From NCBI RefSeq assembly GCF_029689925.1, contig NZ_CP121445.1, positions 4,138,501-4,202,500 on the forward strand: DNA of 64,000 bases. Reading direction: 5' to 3'. This DNA is from Anaerocolumna sp. AGMB13025 (lineage in GTDB: Bacteria > Bacillota > Clostridia > Lachnospirales > Lachnospiraceae). The translations under genes were made by a program, and so were the position numbers. Below the pieces are notes generated by a model. That model made no database searches. It was given only the letters and a program-made list of their open reading frames with translations, and was not told where the DNA came from. Below, piece by piece: positions 1 through 8,454 of this stretch. Each line of letters opens with the position of its first letter. The stretch's first letter is position 1.

Positions 1-177
1 TTCTTAATGCTTTACATTGATTAGACGAGAATGTTAAATCCATAGTTCCATTTTTTATTGATATTTTAACTATATATTTTTTCCAATTTTATTATTTTAT
101 TTATCAAATAAATATATAAAAGAGATAGTACCAAAATCATAATAGCTGCAACGTTTGAGATTATACCTAAAATGAAA

Positions 178-241
178 ATACGGTAATAAAAAGATGCATA
201 CAAACTGTTACCCCAAAATATGCATCTTTTTATTACCGTAT
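178..241 (-). terminator. Terminator of the nif cluster
   Basis: A perfect 23-bp inverted repeat (178-200 with 219-241) with an 18-nt loop lies just downstream of the last nif gene. On the minus strand the stem is followed by a T-rich stretch. It probably ends the leftward nif transcript. The remaining bases 1-177 are AT-rich and show no gene that I can support. Confidence 0.75.
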
Positions 242-265
242 AATTTTAAATCCTTGTATCAAGCA

Positions 266-1072
266 CTACATTGCGCCTTTTAATTCCTGATAACTATTCT
301 TCTCAATCTGCCGAATCTGCTTTTTACTCATTGCAAAATTAAATATGGATTCACTTGCATGTACAAAATCATAAAAATTACAATTACCGGTTCTCTCCCC
401 TATACCAAATAAGGTACAGTCTATGAATGCAGCACCGGCCTTGGCACCAATAATAGAATTAGCAACTGCCATACCCAAATCGTTATGGACATGCATCTCA
501 AGTTCAATATCGGAGTGGCTTTTAATGGTTTCTACGATTTCTTTGGTACGGCTGGGAGTTAGAATACCAACGGTATCAGCAAGACGGATAATATTTACTC
601 CAGCTTTTTTCAGTTCTTTGATTAGGCTTAATATAAATCCTAAATCGGATCTGGAGGCATCCTCTAATCCCACCGTAACTTCAACTCCGTTACTCTTAGC
701 TAAATCAACACATTCCAATATACTCTTCTGGACCCAGGCCTTATTCTTTTTTAATTTACTGTAGATCTGAATATAGGATACCGGAGTTCCAATATGAATA
801 ATATGGGGTTTGCAGGCAATAGAATTCTTTACATCCTTACTATTCATTCTGCTCCATACCGATATCTTCGCCTGCTTCGTATTCTCAATGATTTCACAGA
901 TTCCATCTGCTTCCACAGAACTTAAGCAGGGAACGCCTGCTTCTATTTCGTAAACGCCGATTTCATCCAGCAATTTAGCGATTTTGACTTTATCCCTTGT
1001 ACAAAGAGCTATCCCAGGACTTTGCTCCCCATCTCGTAAGGTAGTGTCTACAATATATTTATTTTCCTTCAT
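266..1072 (-). CDS. nifV-alpha: Homocitrate synthase, catalytic subunit NifV-alpha
   Basis: Condenses acetyl-CoA with 2-oxoglutarate to homocitrate, the organic ligand of the FeMo-cofactor. The HMGL-like TIM-barrel signature DTTLRDGEQSPG lies near the N-terminus and the metal-binding HVHNDLGMA motif near residue 195. At about 268 residues it lacks the C-terminal part of one-piece NifV, which is encoded by the preceding gene; the same omega/alpha split is known in Clostridium pasteurianum. ATG at 1072 is chosen because GGAGG lies 9 nt upstream; the in-frame TTG at 1078 is too close to it. The gene overlaps the end of nifV-omega by 14 bp, so the two are probably translationally coupled. Confidence 0.93.
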   Translation of the reverse strand: MKENKYIVDTTLRDGEQSPGIALCTRDKVKIAKLLDEIGVYEIEAGVPCLSSVEADGICEIIENTKQAKISVWSRMNSKDVKNSIACKPHIIHIGTPVSYIQIYSKLKKNKAWVQKSILECVDLAKSNGVEVTVGLEDASRSDLGFILSLIKELKKAGVNIIRLADTVGILTPSRTKEIVETIKSHSDIELEMHVHNDLGMAVANSIIGAKAGAAFIDCTLFGIGERTGNCNFYDFVHASESIFNFAMSKKQIRQIEKNSYQELKGAM

Positions 1073-2030
1073 CGGCAATCACCTCCAAAACCAGCTTTTC
1101 AAACTCACCATCCTCTAAACTGGTTCCGTTTTCCGTACAGACCTCCTTAACCAGATTCAGAATTTTCTCTACGACTGCATCTTCTGGAACAACTAACTTA
1201 AGTTCCTCCATTTTTAATTTAACGGCCTTCATTCCAGAATGCTTTCCGATTACAATTTCTGATCTGCCACCGACACAGCCTGGTTCGTAAGCTTCGTAAG
1301 TAGCCGGATTTTTTCTGATGCCATCGGCATGGATTCCTGCCTCCACTTTAAATATGTTCTTTCCGATAACAGGTTTTTTGTTGCTTATCCTGGTCCCTGT
1401 TATTTTTTCAAACAATTGGGCAAGTTCCGGCAGCACGGTCAGATCTCTGTTTGGTTTATGTCTGACTGCCAGACGCAAGGCCATAATTACCTCTTCTGTA
1501 GCAGCATTGTTTTTATATCCTGCAAAACTGGTAGTTACATCACTGCCGTAATTTAAAAGCCATTGTACGGCAAGAGCACTTGCACAGCAGTACGTATTTT
1601 CAGGACAGAAATTAATTTTGCTGTTTGGCAGTGACTTTTTGATTTCATTCATAGTTTTTTCATAAGCACCGCACATGATATCATCCAGTCCTGTAATTCT
1701 TAGTTCCTTACAATTATTAAGGGTTCTTAGCCTTACTATCTCTCTAACATCATTAATTTGTATTTCATGAATCATCTTATCCTGATTGTTTTCATAATGA
1801 CAGGTATATCTTAAAAAGCCCGGATATAAATCCATCTCTTCGGCAAAATTAATATGCAGCACATAATTTCCCTCTTCCGGCAGTTCCTCCATTCTCTCAT
1901 ATGCGGCTATAGACAATTCAATCATATCTACCCCGATTATAGTCAACAGCTTACAAAATAAATGCAGCTCTCCTTTTGATGGCAGTCTTCCATCAAATCC
2001 GGTTAATGTATTATCTATTATACGAATCAT
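1059..2030 (-). CDS. nifV-omega: Homocitrate synthase, accessory subunit NifV-omega
   Basis: Carries the C-terminal region of homocitrate synthase: a HADGI motif, then a P..YE...P..VGG.R stretch and VIGKHSG in the last third, matching the communication and leucine-binding-like region of HMGL enzymes. The N-terminal half resembles a degenerate TIM barrel without DTTLRDGEQ, so catalysis depends on the alpha subunit encoded next. It presumably pairs with NifV-alpha as in C. pasteurianum. A strong AAGGAG ribosome site precedes the ATG. It lies 53 bp after the ferredoxin gene in the same direction, with no terminator seen between. Confidence 0.9.
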   Translation of the reverse strand: MIRIIDNTLTGFDGRLPSKGELHLFCKLLTIIGVDMIELSIAAYERMEELPEEGNYVLHINFAEEMDLYPGFLRYTCHYENNQDKMIHEIQINDVREIVRLRTLNNCKELRITGLDDIMCGAYEKTMNEIKKSLPNSKINFCPENTYCCASALAVQWLLNYGSDVTTSFAGYKNNAATEEVIMALRLAVRHKPNRDLTVLPELAQLFEKITGTRISNKKPVIGKNIFKVEAGIHADGIRKNPATYEAYEPGCVGGRSEIVIGKHSGMKAVKLKMEELKLVVPEDAVVEKILNLVKEVCTENGTSLEDGEFEKLVLEVIADEGK

Positions 2031-2083
2031 GCTGCCATCTCTCCTTCCGCCTTCACAGAATCATACCATTACTTATATCCCCA

Positions 2084-2392
2084 TTAAATCATTAATTCTT
2101 TTACCGGTTCTCCGCCTTCAATATGCTGTTCCATAATGGTTTCAACATCTTCCTCTGTCAAATTGCCATACCAGACTCCTTCAGGATAAACAACTGCAAT
2201 TGGCCCTTTGTCACAGATTCCGAAACATCCGGTATTCGTAATCATGACGTCACTGGAAAGATCCCTGTCGTTTACTTCCTCCATAAACTTTTGTACGATA
2301 TCCACCGAATCCTTGGAAAAGCAAAAGCCTTTTTGAACCCCGTTAATGCGGCAGCTGGTGCAAATAAAAATGTGATACTTTGGACTAACCAT
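2084..2392 (-). CDS. Thioredoxin-like [2Fe-2S] ferredoxin
   Basis: A 102-residue [2Fe-2S] ferredoxin of the thioredoxin-fold class, very close from memory to the C. pasteurianum nif-linked ferredoxin: it shares HIF.CTSCR near the start, NTGCFGIC in the middle and VVYPEGVWYGN later. Cysteines at 11, 14, 24, 56 and 60 supply the cluster ligands; C14 or C24 may be spare, as in the relative. The family is known to interact with nitrogenase MoFe protein, and the position between nifN-B and nifV fits a redox partner in nitrogenase function or cofactor assembly. An AAAAGGAGA ribosome site precedes the ATG. Confidence 0.92.
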   Translation of the reverse strand: MVSPKYHIFICTSCRINGVQKGFCFSKDSVDIVQKFMEEVNDRDLSSDVMITNTGCFGICDKGPIAVVYPEGVWYGNLTEEDVETIMEQHIEGGEPVKELMI

Positions 2393-2610
2393 AATATTCT
2401 CCTTTTCAAATGAACTATTTATTAAAGTATGCTAAGACCCATTTATAAAAAGTCTTAGTCCTACTTAAAGAACGATTTATCTGTGGTACTATACAATTCT
2501 TTACTATTTGCTCCTGGAATTTATAATTCTTACTTTCTTGATATCTTCTTACTTAATTGGATTCTACTTATCCATTGCATTCTTTTTATTTTAATAGTTT
2601 CTTCTTATTT

Positions 2611-2661
2611 CATAAGTTCTTTTATTTCATAAGTTCTTTTATTTCATAAGTTCTTTTATTT
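2611..2661. repeat. 17-bp tandem repeat, three copies
   Basis: Three perfect 17-bp units (2611-2627, 2628-2644, 2645-2661) beginning CATAAGTTC lie in the 285-bp spacer between nifN-B and the ferredoxin gene, with degenerate relatives on both sides. The rest of the spacer (2393-2610) is AT-rich with no gene seen. It is the second minisatellite inside this cluster. Confidence 0.85.
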
Positions 2662-2677
2662 CATTGGTTTCTTCTTA

Positions 2678-5350
2678 TTATAGGGATAGTTCTGAGGCAA
2701 CCTTTTTAACTGAATCTTCAATTCTGTCGTAGGTGGCAAATACCCGTATTCCCCGCTGGCTTAGTTTCATTTTAGGGGATTCTCCGATACGCATTGCAAT
2801 TACCGCATCACAATCAGCTATGGTTTTAATAATAGCCTCTATCTTATCTTCTTTATCCCCGCATTCTTCACTGCCGTTACAATACTTTGAGATGCTCCTT
2901 TTTTCTTTGAATACGGCATTCCCCTGATTATATTCATATACATAAAATTCTGAAACCTGACCAAAATGCTGATCCACCAGCATGCCGCTTTTGGTGGCTA
3001 CGGCAACCTGGAAGGTCTTATCTGATATTATCCTGGAATCCTCTGTTTTATGACAGGCGTTAAATTCAATAGACCGGTCACTGCCCAGTGTCCCGATGGC
3101 ATCCGCACGGCACTGTCTGCAATGATACATCTGCTGCATGGTTTCCCCGCACAATTTTCTCATAGCCATAATTTCCTGATTATTTACTAAAGGCAGATCC
3201 TCAAAGACACTTCCCTGTACCGGAATCAGCTGCATGATATTCGTTATAGTTCCGCCGATTTCCTTTACTTTCTTAACCACCTCCGGTATATGTGCTTCAT
3301 TGATTCCCTTTAACATAACTATATTGACTTTACAGATAATTCCCTTAAAGGTTAACATCTTTATCCCAGCTAACTGGTTAGCCATTAATATGGCAGCCCC
3401 TGCCTCACCATAATAATATGCTCCCATGTAATTCACATACTTATATATTTTACCGCCTATAATAGGGTCTACTGCGTTCATAGTAACCGTAACGTGGGAT
3501 ACTCCTAAACGAATCAGCTCCTCTGCATACTGTGGCAGCATAAGACCGTTAGTGGATAAGCAAAAAGTTACTTCTTTATCCTCTTCTCTAATCATTTCCA
3601 GGGTTTTCTTTGTCTCTTCAAAATTCGCCAGGGCATCTCCCGGTCCTGCAATCCCGACTACAGAAAGGTTTGGTACCCGCTTTTTAACTTCCATATACTT
3701 ATGAAAGGCTTCCTCTGGCGATAAGACTTCCGTTGTAACCCCCGGCCTGCTTTCATTGGGACAGTCGTACTTCCGGACACAGTAATTACAGCTGATATTA
3801 CACTTTGGAGCGATTGGCAGGTGCATTCTCGCATAATCATGGGCACCGCAATTATAACAGGGATGTGTTGCAGTTTTTTCTTCAATGGTTTTTTCCACGG
3901 ACACCGTTTCCTCCTTATGTATATTTAACTCTATGATATTACTGTTGCTCTGATGATTTACTTCTCTTTCTATCTCTGGTTTATAATATTTTTCATATAG
4001 TTTTTCACGGAAGGTGGTTTCTTTTTTACTTAAGATCACATTCGATATTTCATCCAAGAAGCTTAATGCTCCTTCATAACCTAAGGTCTTAAGCCTCTGC
4101 CCTCCAACCCTGTCATGGATGGGAAAACTTCTTCTTACCAGGTCAATTCCCAGTTTTTCTGCAATTCTTCTGCCGTCCGAATTACCGATTAAGACATTAA
4201 CACCAAGTTCTCTGGCATATTCTTCAATGGTCTGAAAATCCACATCGTCCAGTATTTTATATTCTTCAATAAAATAACTATCTGCCACCTCTTTTATTTC
4301 TGCTTCCAACATGGATTTTAAGTTTCTGCACTTGGAACCCGTAGCTGCAATTAAGGGCATGATTCCATTCTCTGCACAAAGCCTGACGGTACTGTATACA
4401 AAATCCGGTTCTCCATAGATGGCAGCTCTGGCTTCTCCGTTATATTTATGGGCATCAACCATAGCATCTAAAAACCTGCCTCGTTGCAGCATAAGGTGTT
4501 CAGGAGTATCCTTTCTTGTAATCTCTCCTAAGAGTCTGAGCAAGGAATCATTATCCCGCAGGCTCACCGGCAGATTACATTTCTTATAAGGGACACCATA
4601 AGTTTCATAGAGGTATTCTGCAACGGAAGGGTTATCTTCTGTAAAGCTGGAAATTTCTATGGTCAGGGAAGCTCCGGCCATTTTTTTTACATCTTCTATA
4701 TCAGTACCTTTTGAAGGTAATTTTTCATATTGGGGTTTATAGATTCCATCCAGATTTTCAGACAGATCGGGTAATAATATATAGTCAACGGAATAGCTGT
4801 TAAGGAGCTCTTTTAAATATCTGGTATCCGCAGGGGATAAGGTGCTGGTCACCACATTGACTTTATTGTGTTTTGTGGTATCCATTTCCACATGCTTAAC
4901 CAGTTGATAGAGAGCCTTCATATAACCTTCGAACTGGGTACCGGCATAGCCTGCCGAAGGTACGGGAATGATGGTTATATCCTTATATTCCGGGTTTTCC
5001 TTATAAAACTTATCAATAATACGTATTATGTCTTCACCGATGGTCTCTGCCAGACAGGTAGTCTCAACAGCGATTACTTCCGGTTCATATACTTTAATCA
5101 GATTCTTAAGACCGTTAATCAGGTTCTGTTCTCCTCCGTATACCGTACCTTCCTCAGTCAGGGAAGAGGAGGCTATATCTACCGGCTCATTGTAGTGAGT
5201 CGCCATATGTCTTCTGATATAGGTACTGCAGCCCTGTGAACCATGGAGAATGGACATACATTTTTTAATACCATAAAATGCTGTCACTGCACCCATGGGC
5301 ATACACATCTTGCAAGGATTTACGTTTAAATTTACTAATGTCCCTCTCAT
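2678..5350 (-). CDS. nifN-B: NifN-NifB fusion, FeMo-cofactor biosynthesis protein
   Basis: A three-part protein of 890 residues. Residues 1 to about 440 are NifN, the scaffold partner of NifE (homologous to NifK). Residues about 490-770 are NifB, a radical-SAM enzyme that makes NifB-co, with the CNISCNYC cluster motif (cysteines 517, 521, 524) and a later HCRQC pair near 743-747. The last 110 residues are a NifX/NafY-like domain that can bind cofactor precursor. The same fusion is known in C. pasteurianum. ATG at 5350 is preferred because AGAGG lies 5 nt upstream; an in-frame ATG at 5374 has no ribosome site. It follows nifE by 54 bp and is probably cotranscribed. Confidence 0.95.
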   Translation of the reverse strand: MRGTLVNLNVNPCKMCMPMGAVTAFYGIKKCMSILHGSQGCSTYIRRHMATHYNEPVDIASSSLTEEGTVYGGEQNLINGLKNLIKVYEPEVIAVETTCLAETIGEDIIRIIDKFYKENPEYKDITIIPVPSAGYAGTQFEGYMKALYQLVKHVEMDTTKHNKVNVVTSTLSPADTRYLKELLNSYSVDYILLPDLSENLDGIYKPQYEKLPSKGTDIEDVKKMAGASLTIEISSFTEDNPSVAEYLYETYGVPYKKCNLPVSLRDNDSLLRLLGEITRKDTPEHLMLQRGRFLDAMVDAHKYNGEARAAIYGEPDFVYSTVRLCAENGIMPLIAATGSKCRNLKSMLEAEIKEVADSYFIEEYKILDDVDFQTIEEYARELGVNVLIGNSDGRRIAEKLGIDLVRRSFPIHDRVGGQRLKTLGYEGALSFLDEISNVILSKKETTFREKLYEKYYKPEIEREVNHQSNSNIIELNIHKEETVSVEKTIEEKTATHPCYNCGAHDYARMHLPIAPKCNISCNYCVRKYDCPNESRPGVTTEVLSPEEAFHKYMEVKKRVPNLSVVGIAGPGDALANFEETKKTLEMIREEDKEVTFCLSTNGLMLPQYAEELIRLGVSHVTVTMNAVDPIIGGKIYKYVNYMGAYYYGEAGAAILMANQLAGIKMLTFKGIICKVNIVMLKGINEAHIPEVVKKVKEIGGTITNIMQLIPVQGSVFEDLPLVNNQEIMAMRKLCGETMQQMYHCRQCRADAIGTLGSDRSIEFNACHKTEDSRIISDKTFQVAVATKSGMLVDQHFGQVSEFYVYEYNQGNAVFKEKRSISKYCNGSEECGDKEDKIEAIIKTIADCDAVIAMRIGESPKMKLSQRGIRVFATYDRIEDSVKKVASELSL

Positions 5351-5404
5351 ACCAACCTCTTTTCCGCATAACATACATGGTTACTGCTTTCAAATAAAAT
5401 ACGG

Positions 5405-6748
5405 TTATAGTGTTTCCTTCATGTATTTCCATACCGGATTATTTATACTCATATTGATTTCTCTGGTAAAATTAACTACACCGTCAAAACCACATAAGGG
5501 GTGTTTTCTTTCATGGTTGTGGTCGCAGAACGCAATTCCCAGCTTATAGGCTAAGGGTCGTTCTTTTACCCCGCCAACCAATATATCTGCTCCTTTTTCT
5601 TTCATAAACTTCTCCAGTTCGGCTGGATTGGTATCGTCAAGAATTACGGTATCCTTACTTACCAGACTTTCAATAATTTCATAATCATCTTTTTTACCGG
5701 TCTGTGTACCAACCACTACCGTGTCCATTCCCATGGATTGAAATTGCCGGATTAAAGAGATGGCTTTAAACCCGCCCCCTACATAGATAGCCGCCTTCTT
5801 ACCTGCCAGGTTCGTTCGGTATTGCGTTAGGAACCCCCTGATTTTTCTGGTTTCTGATTCCGCAAAATCGATTGCCTTTTGTTTTGCCTTTTCATTTTTT
5901 AAAGCTTCTGCGATTCGGATTAAGGAACTTGTAGTGTCTTCAATTCCAAAAAAACTTACCTTAATATAGGGTATTCCCATTTCTTCTTCCATCCGGTTTG
6001 CCAGATAGGTACTAGAACCTGCGCACTGGACAATATTTAACTCGGCACCAGAGGCTTTAATCAGTGTCTCATAACTGGAATCTCCGGTAAAAGTTGATAC
6101 CACCGGAATACCGATCTTATTTAAATAATCCTTTATTATCCACATTTCACCGGCCAGATTAAAATCGCCGAGTATATTGACACCTTTCTTCTTAACTGAC
6201 TCATGTTTTGAAATCAGCTCCATAATAGCATTACAGGCCATTTTATAGCCCACGGACTTATTACCGGAAAATCCAGGTGACTTAACTGGTATAACACGCA
6301 TATTATATTTTTCAGACATAGCCTTACAGACTGCATCTACATCATCTCCAATGACTCCCACAATGCAGGTGGCATAAACAAAAATCAGCTTGGGGTGGTG
6401 TTTTTCAGCGATTTCTTCTATTGCTTTTGTTAGTCTTTTCTCCCCGCCAAAGATAATATCCTGTTCCCTTAAATCTGTTGAGAAACTGTTTCGATATAAA
6501 TCCTCACCGCTGGATAAGCTGCCCCTTATATCCCAGGTATAGCTGGCACAACCGATGGGACCATGCACGATATGAAAGGCATCTGTTATGGGATTTAACA
6601 CAACCCTGGCACCGCAATATACGCAAGCCCTCTGACTAATGGAACCGGACACACTGTTTGCATCACATTTCATTCCATTTCCACTGCAGCCGTCCTGTTT
6701 ATACAATATGAAATCTTTTCTTTCGTCTAAAACATTTGCATTTTCCAT
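5405..6748 (-). CDS. nifE: Nitrogenase cofactor scaffold subunit NifE
   Basis: Forms the NifEN scaffold (with the NifN part of the next protein) on which the FeMo-cofactor precursor is matured. It belongs to the NifD family, with cluster cysteines visible at 42 (RACVYCGA), 67 (GPIGCASY) and 128 (YATCIVG). At 447 residues it is typical for NifE and lacks the insert present in this cluster's NifD. ATG at 6748 is chosen because AAAGGA sits at good spacing; the in-frame GTG at 6757 abuts it. Upstream lie a 14-copy tandem repeat and a terminator, so nifE may be expressed less than nifHDK or from its own promoter. Confidence 0.93.
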   Translation of the reverse strand: MENANVLDERKDFILYKQDGCSGNGMKCDANSVSGSISQRACVYCGARVVLNPITDAFHIVHGPIGCASYTWDIRGSLSSGEDLYRNSFSTDLREQDIIFGGEKRLTKAIEEIAEKHHPKLIFVYATCIVGVIGDDVDAVCKAMSEKYNMRVIPVKSPGFSGNKSVGYKMACNAIMELISKHESVKKKGVNILGDFNLAGEMWIIKDYLNKIGIPVVSTFTGDSSYETLIKASGAELNIVQCAGSSTYLANRMEEEMGIPYIKVSFFGIEDTTSSLIRIAEALKNEKAKQKAIDFAESETRKIRGFLTQYRTNLAGKKAAIYVGGGFKAISLIRQFQSMGMDTVVVGTQTGKKDDYEIIESLVSKDTVILDDTNPAELEKFMKEKGADILVGGVKERPLAYKLGIAFCDHNHERKHPLCGFDGVVNFTREINMSINNPVWKYMKETL

Positions 6749-6764
6749 ATGATACACTTCCTTT

Positions 6765-6958
6765 CGTGATATTTTTTCATAATATTTTTTTCGTGATATT
6801 CTTTCATGATATTTTTATCGTGGTATTTTTTTCGTGATATCTTTATCGTGATATCTTTATCGTGATATCTTTATCGTGATATCTTTATCGTGATATTATT
6901 ATCGTGATATTATTATCGTGATATTATTATCGTGATATTATTATCGTGATATTATTAT
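6765..6958. repeat. 14-bp minisatellite in the nifE leader
   Basis: Fourteen consecutive units with starts at 6765, 6779, 6792, 6805, 6819 and then every 14 bp to 6945. The first five vary in sequence and length (13-14 bp); the later ones are exact, in two variants (CGTGATATCTTTAT and CGTGATATTATTAT). The array ends a few bases before the nifE ribosome site, so it would be in the 5' leader of any nifE transcript. Nothing coding is seen in it. Confidence 0.92.
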
Positions 6959-7002
6959 CACTGCTTACCGTATGCTAAAATTTAGTATTTTGATTGTTTA
7001 TG

Positions 7003-7061
7003 GCTTAAAAACACATAATTCCCGCAAAACGACGTATTTGTCTTCCTGCGAGAATGTATGT
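7003..7061 (-). terminator. Terminator between nifK and nifE
   Basis: A 14-bp stem (7013-7026 with 7047-7061, one bulged base and one G-U pair) is followed on the minus strand by GTTTTT. It lies 30 bp after the nifK stop. It should end much of the nifHI1I2DK transcript and lower read-through into nifE. Confidence 0.75.
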
Positions 7062-7089
7062 TTTTAATATATATTATTTATTTCATTTA

Positions 7090-8454
7090 TTACATTACCA
7101 TTTCAAAATCTTCTTCCGTACTGTCCCTGTCCTGTCTGTCCATAAGGGCATTGGTTATTAGCTCTGCTAATCTCATGCCGCCTTTATAGCCAACCAAGGG
7201 CATATAAGAATGGATATAGCGGTCAATGATGGGAAAGCCGGCTCTGACAAAAGGAATATCCTCTGATCTCGCAATATACTTGCCATGGGTTCCGCCAATC
7301 AGAAGATCTACTCCTTCTTCCTTAATCCATTGATGGAGTTCATATAAGTCACCGGCGGCTTTCGCTTTGCAGCCTTCCATGCCGAATTTGGTAAACAGGC
7401 TTTCTGCTGCAGTTTCAAAAGCTTCTCCCGGTGTACCAGTCACTACATATTTAGGGATCATGCCCATTTCAAGTACGAATTCAGTAAGACCGAGTACCGT
7501 ATCCGGATCACCAAAGATGGCAACTTTCTTATTATAAGTATAAGGATGAATATCAATAAGAATATCTACCAACTGTCCCCGTTCTTCTTCAATTTCGTAA
7601 GGTATTTCTGCCTTGGCAAAACTCTGGAGTTCCATAATGTATTTATCTGTACTGCCGATTCCGATGGGCATGGGTAAGGTTTTAAAAGGAACATGGCATT
7701 TTTTATCCAGTGCTTCTGCTCCTGCTTCACTGGCAAATCTACCGATGGATAAGGTGAATTCCGAATCACCCAGACCGATAATTTCTTCTACGGTGGTACC
7801 ACCTTTTGGATACATTTCATATTTACCGGTCATGGGACTGTCCATGACACCGCTGGTATCCGGGAGCATGGTATAAGAAATTCCAAGCAGTCCTGCAAGC
7901 CGTTTCATTTCCCTCATATCACCAGGATTGACAAAACCGGGGATAATGGCTAATTTACCATTCTTTTTACCGGAGGATACGGACAGATAATTAATAAAAC
8001 TAGCTACCATATTGGAGAAACCAGTAATATGGGACCCCTTATAGCTTGGGGTATTGGTGTGAACCATATACTTGCCTTCGGGTAAATCAATTCCCTGAAT
8101 CAGGGAATTTAAGTCATCACCAATGGTTTCCGATAAACAGGTGGTATGCACTGCAATAATGGTAGGATTATAGATATCAAATATATTCTTGGCTGCTGTC
8201 TTTAAATTGCTGCCGCCGCCGAATACAGATGCACCTTCGGTAAAGGAACTAGAGGATGCCATTGCAGGATCTTTAAAGTGTCTGGTTAAAAACATTCTGT
8301 GAAAAGCACAACAGCCTTGTGAACCGTGGCTGTGGGGCATACATTCATGTACTCCCAGGGCCGCATACATCGCTCCTACCGGCTGGCAGGTTTTCGCCGG
8401 ATTAATACGTAAGGCACTTCTGTCATATTTCTCTTTCTTCGTATAATCTAACAT
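7090..8454 (-). CDS. nifK: Nitrogenase MoFe protein beta subunit NifK
   Basis: Beta subunit of dinitrogenase; with NifD it forms the heterotetramer that carries the P-clusters and reduces N2. P-cluster cysteines are seen at 23 (AKTCQPVGA), 48 (GSQGCC) and 106 (TTCLSET). At 454 residues it is shorter than the Azotobacter protein because it lacks the N-terminal extension, as in other clostridia. Its ATG overlaps the nifD stop by 7 bp, so translation is probably coupled to give equal amounts of the two subunits. The terminator at 7003-7061 follows. Confidence 0.96.
   Translation of the reverse strand: MLDYTKKEKYDRSALRINPAKTCQPVGAMYAALGVHECMPHSHGSQGCCAFHRMFLTRHFKDPAMASSSSFTEGASVFGGGSNLKTAAKNIFDIYNPTIIAVHTTCLSETIGDDLNSLIQGIDLPEGKYMVHTNTPSYKGSHITGFSNMVASFINYLSVSSGKKNGKLAIIPGFVNPGDMREMKRLAGLLGISYTMLPDTSGVMDSPMTGKYEMYPKGGTTVEEIIGLGDSEFTLSIGRFASEAGAEALDKKCHVPFKTLPMPIGIGSTDKYIMELQSFAKAEIPYEIEEERGQLVDILIDIHPYTYNKKVAIFGDPDTVLGLTEFVLEMGMIPKYVVTGTPGEAFETAAESLFTKFGMEGCKAKAAGDLYELHQWIKEEGVDLLIGGTHGKYIARSEDIPFVRAGFPIIDRYIHSYMPLVGYKGGMRLAELITNALMDRQDRDSTEEDFEMVM

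Noticed and set aside
6765..6958. CRISPR array
   Set aside because: The units are directly adjacent and 13-14 bp long, with no unique spacers and no cas genes.
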